A DNA stretch of 64,000 bases, taken from Cercis canadensis (taxonomy: Eukaryota; Streptophyta; Magnoliopsida; Fabales; Fabaceae). The stretch covers positions 1 to 64,000 of the forward strand of contig QAOA01000707.1 in assembly GCA_003255065.1 (NCBI GenBank), given 5' to 3'. Within the stretch, counting starts at the first letter, position 1, and each line of letters opens with the position of its first letter. Positions 13,402 through 25,000 of this stretch are shown here, in pieces. The notes under the pieces were generated by a model, which saw nothing but the letters and a program-made list of their open reading frames with translations, did no database searches and was not told the origin of the DNA. The translations under genes and the position numbers were made by a program.

Positions 13402-13757
13402 TGTAAAACTCAGTGCAGCAGTTGCAGTGTTGAGCACAAGAAAGTGCATAAAGAATACACAAACCAGATTGAACCAGAAGAAGAAGGTTAGAGAGTAAAG
13501 GAAGAGAGAGACAAGAGTTGAAAGAGAGGAGAATCAGAATTATGATTTCTCATTACTTTGAATTAAGTACAAAGCATCCATTTATAGATGGATGATTACA
13601 GAGAGATAATTACAATACCAGCACTTAGTGCTGATGTGTCATAACTAAATAACTAATCAATGACAGCTGGCTGAACTAACTAACTAACTAGTCAACTAAC
13701 CAGAGAACTAATCTCTAGCCTTTATCTAATAGTGCCATGTGCTGAGAGTGTTTAACA
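13402..13757 (-). repeat. 5' LTR of the copia element
   Basis: 356 bp with TG...CA ends; partner of 8873-9228. Its outer edge abuts the target duplication GCTGC at 13758-13762. Confidence 0.95.
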
Positions 13758-16033
13758 GCTGCCTCCTCCCTGGTTTAGAAATAAAGAAGATAAGAAATTT
13801 ATAAGAAAATTAATGGCCCTTAAGCCAATCAAAGACATATGATACAATATGCTCATCCAATATCCAAAATGGACTAGCATCATGGAAAAATATACTCAAT
13901 GGATATTCCATGCATATCATTAGTTTGTCAAATGAAAGGATAAAAAAAATTTCAACAATATATCCTAACTAAGCCATAGGCATTTCCTTTTCTTAGGCCA
14001 TTGCACAGGGTAGCCTTCCTCTTCCCAAACCACATACACACCTCTTTCAGCTAATAAAAGTACCGCCTTCTACTCCAGTAACCCAAAACTCTTGGTACAA
14101 AATTGTATATATCTAAAGTCTAAGATAAACTAATCATAAATAATTAGGATAAGTATAAGTAAGACTCTCACCAATTCTATGTATCAATAAGATTACTGAG
14201 CATTATGACTTGTGTATCTGGACTAAATTTATAGCTTAACAGCATGCTTATTTGTCAGAAAGAAAAGCCATCAATAATGTCTTACCATGAAGGTGGCCTA
14301 GTCTTGAGATAGGTTGAATAAGAACGTGGATCACCATTAACTTTAAGTTCCAAGTGATTTTCAGAATCTAGTTGAATCTCAGCATGCACAAGTAAAGGTC
14401 TTCTATATTTTGCCAACATAGACAATCCCTCCTAAAATCACATGATCCAACACAATAGAATCACGCAATATCACAGAGGAAAAGGATTTTGTAACTATAA
14501 AATAAATAAAATTACTTCAATTAGCATATTTTTTAATGAGGTAAAACGTGAGTGCAGATGCAAGCAGACCACTGTATATCAAACAAAGCAACAACTCATG
14601 CCATAATAATTAATCTAGTAACTAGAACAGAGCATGCAAAAAATGTGAGAAAATTGCTAGTAACTGATGTGAAAAAAACTATTAAAGTGTAACTTCTGAT
14701 AACTTGAAAGGGACGTACCTTGATGTGATCAATAGTTGTCATAGGAGAGTCATTAATTCCTGAAGGACACATGAAAGACCACAAACATAAAAACAAACAT
14801 CAGTCAGTCAGACAAAAATGCAAAAGCCATTAACATGCATATCTAAAATGGCTTGATAGTGGGGAAAAATGGTGCGAATAATATCTGTCCTGTGTATGTA
14901 TTAGAGGAATAGGTTCAGCCCCAATCTAGGAGGCAACTCATGTCACTTGACATATTTTGAGGTGATCAAGTTAAATGCCAAAAGGAAGAGCAAGCTATAG
15001 CTTCCAACGTAACAAGTGAACCTATCTCAACAATTTTTTATTTTTTTTCAGTTGAGTGGGATGTAAATGGCCAATGAGGATAGATAAGGAAATATTCAGG
15101 GATTCCTGGAAAGATTCTGTAAGAACTACTTCAACGATATATACCAACAAGAGGCTAAAAATGTCCAAAATCCATAGACTATAACCACTACAGTAGAGAT
15201 CCTAGCCCAAGTACTTCTAAGAAATACTACTAATTGTTGTAGCCAAGTGGCCTCTAAGCAGAGTTACATCAGTAATGCATCGGTTTTTAAATAGTTAGTA
15301 GTTACCTTTACACCAAGAACATCAGCACTTAAAAGTCCATCCAGAATACTGCTATTAAGTGCATTTTCAGGGATTAGCCCTCCCCAGAAACCCGTCAATG
15401 CTAGAATTTTTCAGAAACTGATAGGTTTTGTGCCAAGGTAGAAGTCATTGATCATACCAACATCGACATAGATTTTCTTCTCAGCAGCCTCAAGCTGTAA
15501 GCAAAGATGTGGAAGACGATATTAGAAAAACCAAAATTAATTAAATTCAAATTTTAATGAGAAGGGACCAAAATCCAATACCACAAATGACAGCTTTACC
15601 AGATATTAGAATATTAAACACCTAGAAAGTATATATAGTATATTTCAGAAGGAACAGTTTCTCCTTCTCTGTCTTTGATATGAATGAATTCATCATAAGA
15701 GGAGCAATATAATGTGCCAATGTACATCATTGGTCAATCACCGATTCCTTAAGTTCGAGTGTTTCTTTAGACACAGTTCTGGGGTGATTGTTCAGAGGCA
15801 TGTCAACCACTGTTGTTACGCCACCTGTTGTAACATAGTATTGGCATATATCTAAGTTTCTAAGTTATGCATATAAACAGAATAAGATAAATAAACAGTT
15901 AAGAAAACATAACAACAAAGGCACATTCAGGATGACCACTACCATCAACTGCAGAGAGGAAACAATTGATTGAAGAAGTCCAGAAACATCAGGTGAGGAA
16001 ACATCATACCATATATGCCATCTTAAAGTTTTT

Positions 16034-16043
<10 letters not shown>

Positions 16044-16064
<21 letters not shown>

Positions 16065-16090
16065 GGNTGGTGGTGGTGGTGGTGGTGGTG
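16044..16090. repeat. Poly-G run, N, then (TGG)n microsatellite in a pseudogene intron
   Basis: A poly-T run (16029-16043) is followed by 23 G (16044-16066), an N at 16067 and a TGG/GGT repeat to about 16,092. The homologous place in copy B is the 139-base N gap, so this tract stopped assembly in both copies. Confidence 0.85.
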
Positions 16091-17517
16091 GTGTTGGGTG
16101 TGCTCTGCAGAAGCCTAAAAGTTCTCCTAAAATATCAAATCAACCTTAAAGGCCAACTATCATTAAAGAAAAATTCTGTATTACTAAAGGAAGAATATTT
16201 GCGCACCAGCAGCAGCAGCAGCAGCTTTAGTCCCAGTAAGAAATCCTTCCCATTCAGTTCTTCCTGGTTCATCAAGATGCACATGCCTGCAAAAAGTAAA
16301 TCACATATCTGATCTGATTTGAGTATATTACAGTAACTTCCTCCCCAATCATTTTGTGATCCTCAGAGAGATCTATACATCTAACAAGAGATTTTTATTT
16401 TAACATTAGTCCCTACAGTTTTCACCTATTTTCCTTCCCATCTCCTTTCCCTAAATATCTAGATATATTGCCCAAAAATTGATGACTATGTGCTCTTTAG
16501 ACTATGCATCAAACAGAACCCTAAGTAGAAAGAAATAAACACATCTTACACATCAACCAAGCCAGGCATGACAATAGCCTCTCCATAGTCAATTATATTT
16601 TTCTGCTTAAAATTCCCATGCGGTATATCTCCTTTAACAATAGAGATGATCTTCCCTTGAATTATCTCCACTGTTTAGTTGAGCCATTCACACAGAAAAT
16701 CGGTCAGCATAAATAGTAATGGTCTGGTGAAAGAATAAAATTTACAATTGCAATAATAGTTAGAAACACATTGGACAAAAGCCCGTGGTTAATGACCATA
16801 CAGTACAATCCTTGGGCTTAGTTAGAGACATAAATTCTAGTCATTAGACAACTCTTTATCCTCTAGCATATTGAAGATTAGATGTTCTCTTTTCTTACTT
16901 TATGCACATTTCTATTCAAGCGTACCTCTAACTTCCACGTGATAAATTGAAACAAAATTTAAACGTTGGAAAAGTGTGTACATGATCAATGATTAAACCA
17001 AGACCTGAACCAGAAATGACTCCGTCTGGGATCACAATGTGCTTGCTGGATATCCAATAATGGCGATACGGAAGAAGGCTGCACTCATCCAAGGGTGGCT
17101 GTCACACACAGAACATCATCAAACTCCACAACAATAAAACCCACATTCTCTTCCATTTTCAGATAACCAGTGTGAATGCTACAGAGAAACCCACCAATTA
17201 ATTTCACACTTGTTGAGCACGACAACAAATGATAGCACAAATTTCAAAAGTTAACTTCTCAAAATAGCTAAATGGCAAAACCATAAGTTTATTGCCACTT
17301 AAAAGCCACAAATTTGCTTAAAGATCAATATTTTATGTAAAACAGTAAGACGGGCCAGGTTGCAGACAGAATATAGAAATAAACCACCAATTAATTTCAC
17401 ACTTGTTGAGCATTACAGCAAATGGTGACATGAATTTCAAAAGTCAACTTGTTACAGTAGCTAATTGGGCAAAATCATAAGTTGACTTACCCACTTTAAA
17501 GTCACAATTTTGTTTAA

Positions 17518-17991
17518 GGGTTTGTTTGAGAGTTTGAAATAATGAGAAAGGAAAAAAGAGGAGAAGAAAGAGAAGAAAATGAAAGGAATAAAAAAGGAAG
17601 AATTTTCTTTTCTTTTATATGATTAAAATAAATAAAAATGGAGGAAATAAAAGAAAAAATTTTATTATAAAATATATTTATTAGTTTATCTTTTATTATT
17701 AAAATAGATATATTTAATATAAAATTAAATAATATAATACACTTATTTTTTTAATAAAAGAGGAAAAAAATTTTAAAAAATAAAGGAGTATAATAATTAT
17801 TTTAACATATTTCCTTTTCAAACTTCTCAATTTGAAAGAACACGAAAATAAATCAAAAAAAAGAGTGTGAGAGTTGCATTTTACACACCAATCTCCTTTT
17901 TATTTTTAAGATAAATCTTCTAAAGGAAGAGAAAATTTTATTCTTCTTCTCTTTTTTCTTTTTTCGTCTAAAATATCTTCTAAACAAACTC
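17518..17991. mobile_element. MITE, 474 bp, present only in duplication copy A
   Basis: The insert is missing from copy B, where the sequence runs straight through. Its ends are GGGTTTGTTT and, as reverse complement, GAGTTTGTTT. It is flanked by TTAA on both sides (17514-17517 and 17992-17995), although a TA target cannot be told apart from TTAA here. The inside is AT-rich, with GAAAAG-rich and CTTTTC-rich halves that partly mirror each other. It has no coding capacity: a non-autonomous DNA transposon that arrived after the duplication. Superfamily uncertain (piggyBac-, Harbinger- or mariner-like). Confidence 0.75.
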
Positions 17992-18115
17992 TTAACAGAT
18001 CATGGATTTTATGCAGAAAGCAAGACACGCAGATTGCAAACAGAATGAAATATGAATGACCCACCAATTAATTTTGCTTAAAGTCATGATTTTGTTTAAA
18101 ATATATATTTTGTAC

Positions 18116-18340
18116 AAAAAAAAAAATCAAAATATATAGCTGTAACCGGGATTCCAAGCTCTCATTCCCGGTTGAGTTTTTAGAGTTAGAGTAAGCCCGC
18201 ATTGATCAAAGGCTCAAAGCCGGAACGGCAGGCTAGCAGTAGCAGAAAAGGTAACCATGAGTCCTCTGTGTTTCTTTTCCTCTCTATTATATTTTTAACT
18301 TCAGTAGTTGATGCATAAATTTTCCCTCCCCCTCCGAAAG
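18116..18340. other. Duplication break and 5' flank of the RRM gene
   Basis: Homology to copy B stops near 18,115, and unrelated sequence leads into the RRM gene. ALN exon 1 should lie beyond this point and is absent. Confidence 0.5.
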
Positions 18341-19874
18341 ATGGAGCAGCTGCCTTCTCCACCAAGCTTGATGACGTTACCTTCGCTGCCGCCTCCACCC
18401 CTCTCTCCGCACAAGGGAGAATTTCACAAACTTCGGATAAAATATCTCCAACCTTGGATGAATGAGTGTTATTTGCGAATGTGTTTTGCAAAATTTGCTG
18501 AGGTAACTTTTTAATTTGCATCTTCTGTTTGTCTGCAATTTCTGTTTCTGTTGCATTAAGGCGTCAATTTCTATTGTTTGCAGGTGACACATGTGTCCAT
18601 ATTAAGAGATAGTGTTTCTAATAAACACCTTGAGTATGCTATTATTGAGTTTTCTAATGAGTTAGAAGCTACAAAAGCATATTCTCTTCACTGTTCTGCC
18701 ATGCCAAGGGCAAGACAGAGTTTCAGTTTGGATTTTATAACTGACAACCTCATCACTTCAGTTAGAAATTTCTCTGAAGATTTTAATGATGATGAGCTTC
18801 TTAGTTTTGTTGAACGGTATTTTCCACTCGTTGTGCGTGCAAAAGTTGCACCTAATTGGTGGCCGAGGGGATATGGCTTTGTTAAATTTGGAAATTTAGA
18901 AGACAAAATTCAAGCTATGAAGAAGTTTCCAAGTTATTTTCCTGGAGAAGAAGCCACTAGCAGTCAGCTAAATGGTCAGTACATCATTATTTATCTTGCT
19001 TTTTTTAGACATTATTTATTTTTGCTCTTTTAAGCAATTATAAGTAGACACCTGTAACATAATGCAGCTATAATGTAGCTGCATGTAGTTATAAAAAAGT
19101 TCTTTCAATGTAAACTTAGACAAATATTCTAATGTTTTGAGATTGAAAATTCAGTTATCACTCACACTTATCACTTTCACATGATTATATTAATGATAAA
19201 CATGTTGCTTTTCAAATTGTCATGTTTATGACTTAAAACTTGCATAGAAGTTATTCTAACTTGATGTTAAGTTTATTCTTTTTTTTTTTTATAGATTTTA
19301 TATATTTTGTTGGTTTATTTGCTTTATTTTTTTTTATATACTATTTCTACTTTGTACATGCAGCTTCATATGAGACTAAGAATATTGAAAAGGGAGAGTT
19401 CGATGATCAAAAGACTGTGTGTATTTTCTTTCACCCTCCTCTTCTTTGCCACTTATTTATGGCAATTCGAAATATTTGTCCCTTACTTTTGTTAGTTATT
19501 ATTTTTTATTGCAGATCATTGTTGGCAATTTGGATCCTTACCTTCGTCAAGAGAATCTATGTGAAGTTTTTAGTGTGTATGGATCCATAGCTAATATGGA
19601 TATTCGAACAGTCCAGCAGAATGAGATTGTGGGGATTGTTGAGTTTAATCACATGTAATTTGATTTATTTATTTTTTTAATAATATGTATGTAACATTAC
19701 TTCTCATCTTGCAAGTATACAATAGTCCTCTGATTGTTTGTGCTATAATTTTTATATATTAGGGAGAATGCAGAAAAGGCACTCAATGCAAATGGAGTAA
19801 TGCTGGGGAAATGCATTGCTGATCTCTGTATGCTTAAGGATTGGCAGCGTCTTAAAGCCAAGGGGGAGGAGTGA
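18341..19874 (+). CDS. Triple-RRM RNA-binding protein (RBP45/47-like layout), probably truncated
   Basis: Five exons join in frame: 18341-18502, 18584-18974, 19364-19416, 19515-19654, 19763-19874 (285 codons). An in-frame ATG at 18311 would add ten residues. RRM1 is about residues 29-104, split by intron 1. RRM2 is about 110-180 and has a perfect RNP1 motif, RGYGFVKFG. RRM3 is about 203-275, starting IIVGNLDPYL. Three RRMs in a row resemble the RBP45/47 and UBP1 family of nuclear pre-mRNA and stress-granule proteins, but the RRMs are divergent and I cannot name an orthologue. The TGA at 19872-19874 is odd: the same frame stays open after it and reaches a good splice donor (GAGCAG|gt), so the stop probably cut a longer protein. 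The gene lies between the two ALN copies. Confidence 0.65.
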
Positions 19875-20566
19875 AAGCTTGAGGCTGATTTGATAAGATG
19901 GGAGCAGGTGTACCTTGGATTTCTTGGTATTTTGTTTTCCATTTAATGCATTATGTTTTGTGTTGTTTAGTTACTTCCATTCCACCTGCTGTATTCTTTG
20001 GATGATATATCTGAGATTAGTATGAATTCTGGGATGATCAATAATCAAGAAGCTTTTCTACTATGAGCGATTCACAAAGCTCAAGAATCCAAAATCACAG
20101 ATTGGTATTGTGATTGGTGTATAATGTGTTTACTGGTTAGACAACTCTGAGGCAAATTGAATTATGGGCATATTTTTTGGGTGTCTATCTAAAATATGGA
20201 TAACTACTTAGTCCTATTACAATTTTGTTGGTTTGGGAAATGATGTGTTTCTCTTCGTATTTAAGTCATATTATTGGACTTAACATGCTTATTTGGAGTT
20301 TTGCCTTTCGGTGTTTGCATCAATTTACTTGGAAGAAACATAAGGTGCTTGTAATTTTTGGACAAAAGTATTCTTATTTAAATCCCTTTGGCAACCAATT
20401 GCATAAGTAATCAAATTGGGATAATAATCCAATCCTTTCTATTTTATCTAAAATTAAATAAATAAACTGAATGGGGTTGAAAGTATACATATGCATTGTA
20501 CCAATGGAGCCAGCTTCAAAAGCATCTATATAAGTTGATTAGGTCAGGAATGAGAGTGACTCTATA

Positions 20567-20816
20567 GCAATACGCTATTTTGCTGAGCTAACTGATAAGT
20601 GGGAAGCAGACCGTTAGCAGTGGGAATTCGTCTGTAGGGTTATTCATTTGTGGTTTTGATCCTTTGTTAATTGATAATTTAATAATTAATTAACAAAATG
20701 ATTTTATTTATGTTGCAGATTTTAAGTATTGTCCAACTTGTAGAGATGACGTCCTTCATCCTCGCTATGGTTACTTTGAAGGCAGTTATTTGGACCCCTT
20801 TCAACTAGTCCATTGA
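20567..20816 (+). pseudogene. Possible decayed 3' exons of the RRM gene
   Basis: Two exon-like blocks follow the RRM gene. The first (about 20567-20629) reads AIRYFAELTDKWEADR, a stop, then QWEF before a GT donor. The second starts after TTGCAG at 20719 and reads FKYCPTCRDDVLHPRYGYFE, ending at TGA 20814-20816. Together with the stop at 19872 they suggest a longer ancestral C-terminus that is no longer made. The CxxC pair could be part of a zinc site, but nothing more can be said. The exon joins are inferred. Confidence 0.4.
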
Positions 20817-21540
20817 GCCATGTGCTTTTTATTTATTAGCAGAATGTAGAACCACCAAATATACACTTTTGTATGTCCCTTGTGTTTTTATTGACTGCAT
20901 TTCAATACAACTAGCTAAACTCTTCTAACAAAGCCTTGTTTTTGACAATGCCTATAAAGTTGATGAGCTAATTCACATAATGTACTCAAACGGATGCCCA
21001 TTTTCCCCTCCTCTTCTTTCTCTCTGAAGCTCTTGCTGTGTTTAGAGATTTTGAATAACTATATCTTTAATCAATTAGTCTCTTGGTTTAAATATAATTG
21101 GTATGTAGTGAATTTAGCTTTTTTTTCTTGGTTTGGTTCCTTTTCACTCATGAGTCATGACAAACACTCTTCAGCTAACCTGATGCTGAAATTAAGATAT
21201 TTAAACTGGTGTTCCCAAATATAAAAGCAAACAACGGTGCATGGGTAATTCAATGTGTAAAGTTAACATTTTCTGTCTATATTTCTGAAAAATTACCCTA
21301 CTATCAGTTCATTATTAATTTATTAGACTTTGACACCTTCCGTAAAGACCTGTTCTGTTGGACTAACAATTTTATCCTTCCATGGTGGAATGTGTTAAAT
21401 TTAAGATAATATCAGATATCAATATAGGCAGTGGTTTAATTGGCAGGATAGGATTATAAAACAATAGATTTAGATAATTTAAGATGTGCTTCGTAGGGAA
21501 GGTGGAAGATGAAGAGAGAGATGTAAAATGAGACTTTACC
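20817..21540. other. Intergenic, no gene recognised
   Basis: AT-rich sequence with short chance reading frames only; no motif, repeat or RNA gene recognised. Confidence 0.5.
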
Positions 21541-22060
21541 TTTCTGGGTAATTACCCACTGAAGCCAACTCCCCCAATTTCTCGAACAAGTCTCTTGCAG
21601 CTCCTAGTGTTCGCCGAACGGTACAAAGCTCCCTAATCGTTAATAACTGGCCAGAAGCGGCAAAATTGAGAATCTCCGTCAAGTCTCCAACGGCTGCGTG
21701 ATTAGCCTTGCTGCGGTCGTCTGATCGAGAAGCTCTTGGCTCTCCTTCTGCGTTCGCCCGTCTTGAGGGTTTCGGCTTGGAGGGTCTGCGGCAGTGAGTT
21801 TGACTCGGACGAGTTGGTTAATGCGAAGCCGGGTTTGAAGGGTTTGGCTAAGAGGTTTGGGGATTTCTTCACGGGAATTAAGAGCTTGCTGAGTTCCATG
21901 GGAGCTCACTCGGTGAGTTACCGCCGAGTTTGTTCGAGTCTATAGTGGGCCTCCGTCACGGTCCTTCTGTTGGTTTTCATGGTTTATGGATGGGTTTTGG
22001 CTTCTCAGCCATTCGGATAGGGAAGACTCGACGACGTCGTTTTATCTGGTTTATGGCTCT
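21541..22060. other. GC-richer exon-like segment of unknown origin
   Basis: This stretch is clearly richer in G+C than its neighbours and has overlapping open frames on both strands. On the plus strand one frame includes SLIVNNWPEAAKLRISVKSP (about 21630-21695); another, at 21736-21942, includes DSDELVNAKPGLKGLAKRFG. I do not recognise either. There is no clear start, splice pattern or terminator. It ends just before duplication copy B and carries ACGACGTCGTTTT at 22031-22043, a palindromic motif also seen near 53.1 kb in a variant form. It may be a 5' exon or a captured gene fragment. Confidence 0.35.
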
Positions 22061-22090
22061 CTCCGGTTCAGATTCTGACAAAGAATTTCA

Positions 22091-25000
22091 TAGGATCCCG
22101 TGAATCGCGCCACGTAGGCATCAATTTCAGTTAAGTTCGTTATGAAGCCACTCCAAAGTAGGAAGCAATGGTTAAACACACCTCTCACTGAAATATTGCT
22201 TGCCATTTTAAGGGAATTACTTTCTTGCCACCCCTCTTAGAAGATAACATTAACATTTCTCTTAAAAAAAATTATTTGGACATAAACAATCATTATTTTA
22301 AAGCTTATTACAAAACTTTTGCAAATTCAGTAATTCCATTAAATCAAAATAATTAGCTTGTAGCTAAGGTGATAAATTTAGCCTTAAAAAAAATCCTATT
22401 ATGTATAAATTTTATTTTATAAATTTTAATTTATGTCTCAAATTGTTCTGATTGACGAAAGTTTCAAAATCCATAATTAATTCAGTCCAAAATAGATATT
22501 TTAAGATGATAGTAACTTTAAATGCTACTTTAAAAGGGTAGTAACATAACAATTCTCTGATTTTAATATCCTCATTAAAAATTTAATTGGACCAATTTAA
22601 CTTTTTTAAAAAACTTAGTATCAGATTTAATGAGAGAAGAAATGGTGGGACTATCATATCTTGATATAGTGATAGTTAGAGAATTAATGTAGCACGCTAA
22701 TTATGCTCAAAATCAATCCTCATTTTGATGGAATTGAGACTAATATTCTCCTCATTTTTATTCTTCTCATACTCTTACTTTTCTAAACAAGATAATAACT
22801 TTTTGCCTTAATATTCATTCATCTCATTTTCTCCTAACCCAAACAGAGGTCAGGCAGAAACATTAACACCAGTAACCTCTGTATATACATTCGTGTGGAA
22901 GTGTGATATCCATTTTGAATGCTAAGCTAGAGTCCAACCATGCATGCAACTATAATACAAGTTACAACTTTAGAACCGGAACTTCTATCTCAAATAGAGG
23001 ATGCCAACACTTAATATGCTTCAAGGCAAATCACATCAGAATCAAAGCCTGTGCACAACATTAACTGGGATCGCGATAAGAACCGCAAACTCTTGAAGAG
23101 AAGAACTAGAGATTGAGACAAGTTTAGAGAGTAGTCATGGGGTCACCAGTTTTGCACTAATTCATTTGGCAAGGATAGTAAAACCACAGGCTGCAGGAGC
23201 ATGCTTGCCATCCTTAAATACAAGGTTTCCTCTCACAAAAGTGGCCAAAACTTTTCCTGATAGCCTTTTCCCCATATAGGCAGAGATGTTCTACATATAA
23301 ATAAAAAATAAAAAAAAGGATTGTATGAGAAAAAAGGGAATGGAAATGTTAGAGAATCCCTTAGGATCAGATTCGTAAGGGTAAGCCAAGTTAACAAAAT
23401 ATATTTTCTTGGCAACATGATAAATCATGTCAAACAAAAAAATATAAATAAAATTATGTATAAGGTGAAGTAGGAAATACCACCTTATTGAAATGGCAAA
23501 ATATCATATTCCATGAGGCCCAGTTTGTTTTGATAGAAATGGTTTCCTAGGAAAAAATTTTGGCCAAAGAACTAAATCATTTCTATCAAAACAAATGGAG
23601 CGGGGAAACTAGAGGGGGAAGAAATATGTGGTTCCTTTGACGTCCTTTTCCCCAGCTATATATATGCAAATTTTCTAGCTAGAAAAGCAAATACATAACG
23701 TAACAAGAAGTCACCATATAGCAGTTTGAAAATGTTATAATAAAGACAAGGAAAGTAGTAAAAAGGATGAGTTCAGCACAATAACATGGAAAAGAAGAAG
23801 TATAACATACAGGATTCCTGATGAAAACAGGATAATCATCATTCAAGTCAAACTCCAGCTCTGGCTGCCACACTGCAATGTCTGCATGGTTCCCAACTGC
23901 AATGGCTCCCTAAAGCATAAATGGAAATTTAGTGTGACTTGAACCTGCAAGTAATTGCTAGAAAAGCATGTAGGCTGATTGAGGAATCTCACAGTAAATC
24001 TTGCAAGAGCCTTATCATGTGAACTTTTCAACTAAATTTTTGGAGACAAATCATAGGGACGCTACGCTAGTTTTCTTTGTAATCTTAGAGTGCATTATTT
24101 TAGACAATCTAGACAATCATGTGGCAGCAACGAGGTATAAAGCATAAGCTTTTAATTCTATTTTATTTATTTATTTTTTTGAATTTCCAGTCAAGGAATA
24201 ACGTAACAATTTCGTATAGAATCAAAATTACATAGGTAGGATGCAATCCTTTTCAGTTAAGACATATGACAATTGTTTTTCTTTTACAGAACAAAGGAAA
24301 ATAAAGGAAACTATAATCATGGTATAAACCAAGTGTGAGGCAAAGAAGGAAAATAAAATCATGTCACCTTTGATTCTAACCCAGCAAATACTGCAGGTCT
24401 CTTGCTCCACCATAATGACAACTGTTCTAGAGTCACTCCATACTTTTGCCCATATGACCATGTCACCGGAAGATCAAACTATGGAGTCTCCCAATAGAAA
24501 ATCAGTTAGTCTTTTAGAGTTTAGATCTATAATAGAAGTTGTTATCAAGATAAGAAACCAAACCCAAGTGAAAGAAAGAAATTAGCACATGGCTTCCTGA
24601 TTATAATCTATGCATAAATTCACCATCATGGTCCTAAGGAACTTCTTCATGCCTTATGTTGATTGGACCAGTGGTTATAATTTCTGAGATTAGAAGTAGA
24701 AAACTCTAACCCCTAAAATACTTTCATATCTTCTAATTGTTTTAGCATTTGCTCACCAATTTCAAGATCATGGCAGTTGGAGCTACATGAGGACATAGAA
24801 CATGCTAAATATATAGAGTTCATACCAAAGAGACAACTCAAAATATGCCAGTTACACACTATTGTTGACACACCAAATTGTTTAGTCATGTTACATAACA
24901 AATCATTAAAACTATGAGTGATATACCCTCCAAATATTATATTCCTACTGTGAATTTGGCTAAACATTTTATTCATTCAACCACCAGTTTGTAGATCATC

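Larger units (their letters stand above)
8873..13757 (-). mobile_element. Ty1/copia LTR retrotransposon, full-length but broken
   Basis: A 4885-bp element sits in exon 10 of the ALN pseudogene, flanked by the 5-bp duplication GCTGC (8868-8872 and 13758-13762); copy B shows the empty site. Parts on the minus strand: 5' LTR 13402-13757, tRNA-iMet type primer site, gag with a CCHC knuckle (about 12.45-12.52 kb), protease with DTGATHH (about 12.35 kb), integrase (about 11.3-12.0 kb, with LGHPS and a CSSC zinc motif), reverse transcriptase (about 9.95-10.7 kb, with YVDD), RNase H (about 9.5-9.75 kb), purine tract, 3' LTR 8873-9228. Integrase before RT fixes the copia superfamily. The LTRs differ at about 4 of 356 positions, which suggests well under one million years at common plant rates. 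The coding region has several interruptions (about four to six), so it is a young fossil. Confidence 0.96.
5733..17098 (-). pseudogene. Allantoinase pseudogene (ALN copy A)
   Basis: Recognisable remains of exons 2-15 lie in order on the minus strand, matching copy B. Exon 8 is [20 protein letters not shown] at 14718-14777, exon 12 is about 7641-7751, exon 13 about 6933-7043 and exon 15 starts at 5733. It cannot make allantoinase: exon 1 (start codon and membrane anchor) and the promoter are absent; exon 10 is split by the copia element (8873-13757); exon 11 is split by a solo LTR (7871-8052); exon 13 has TGA in place of one Trp codon of LSLWW; exon 10 also has a small deletion after VHL; exon 14 lacks 24 bp; exon 15 has a deletion that shifts the C-terminus. 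Some positions look more ancestral here than in copy B, such as VDVG and YRHYW. Transcription could only come from a new promoter. Confidence 0.92.
4626..18115. repeat. Segmental duplication, copy A (left), direct orientation
   Basis: This segment matches 22091-30220 in the same orientation. Both start at a shared TAGGATCC and run through the 3' flank, all introns and exons 15 to 2 of allantoinase. After subtracting the copia element, solo LTR and MITE (about 5.5 kb in all) copy A is about 7.9 kb, close to the 8.1 kb of copy B. By eye, exon 8 differs at 2 of 60 bases and exon 9 at 6 of 146, so the duplication is old compared with the copia insertion. Homology fades near 18,115, inside what is intron 1 in copy B. 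The ends are approximate. Confidence 0.9.

Noticed and set aside
16070-16312. 80-codon frame beginning with a poly-Val run
   Set aside because: The start is the TGG microsatellite and the rest is antisense to ALN exon 4.
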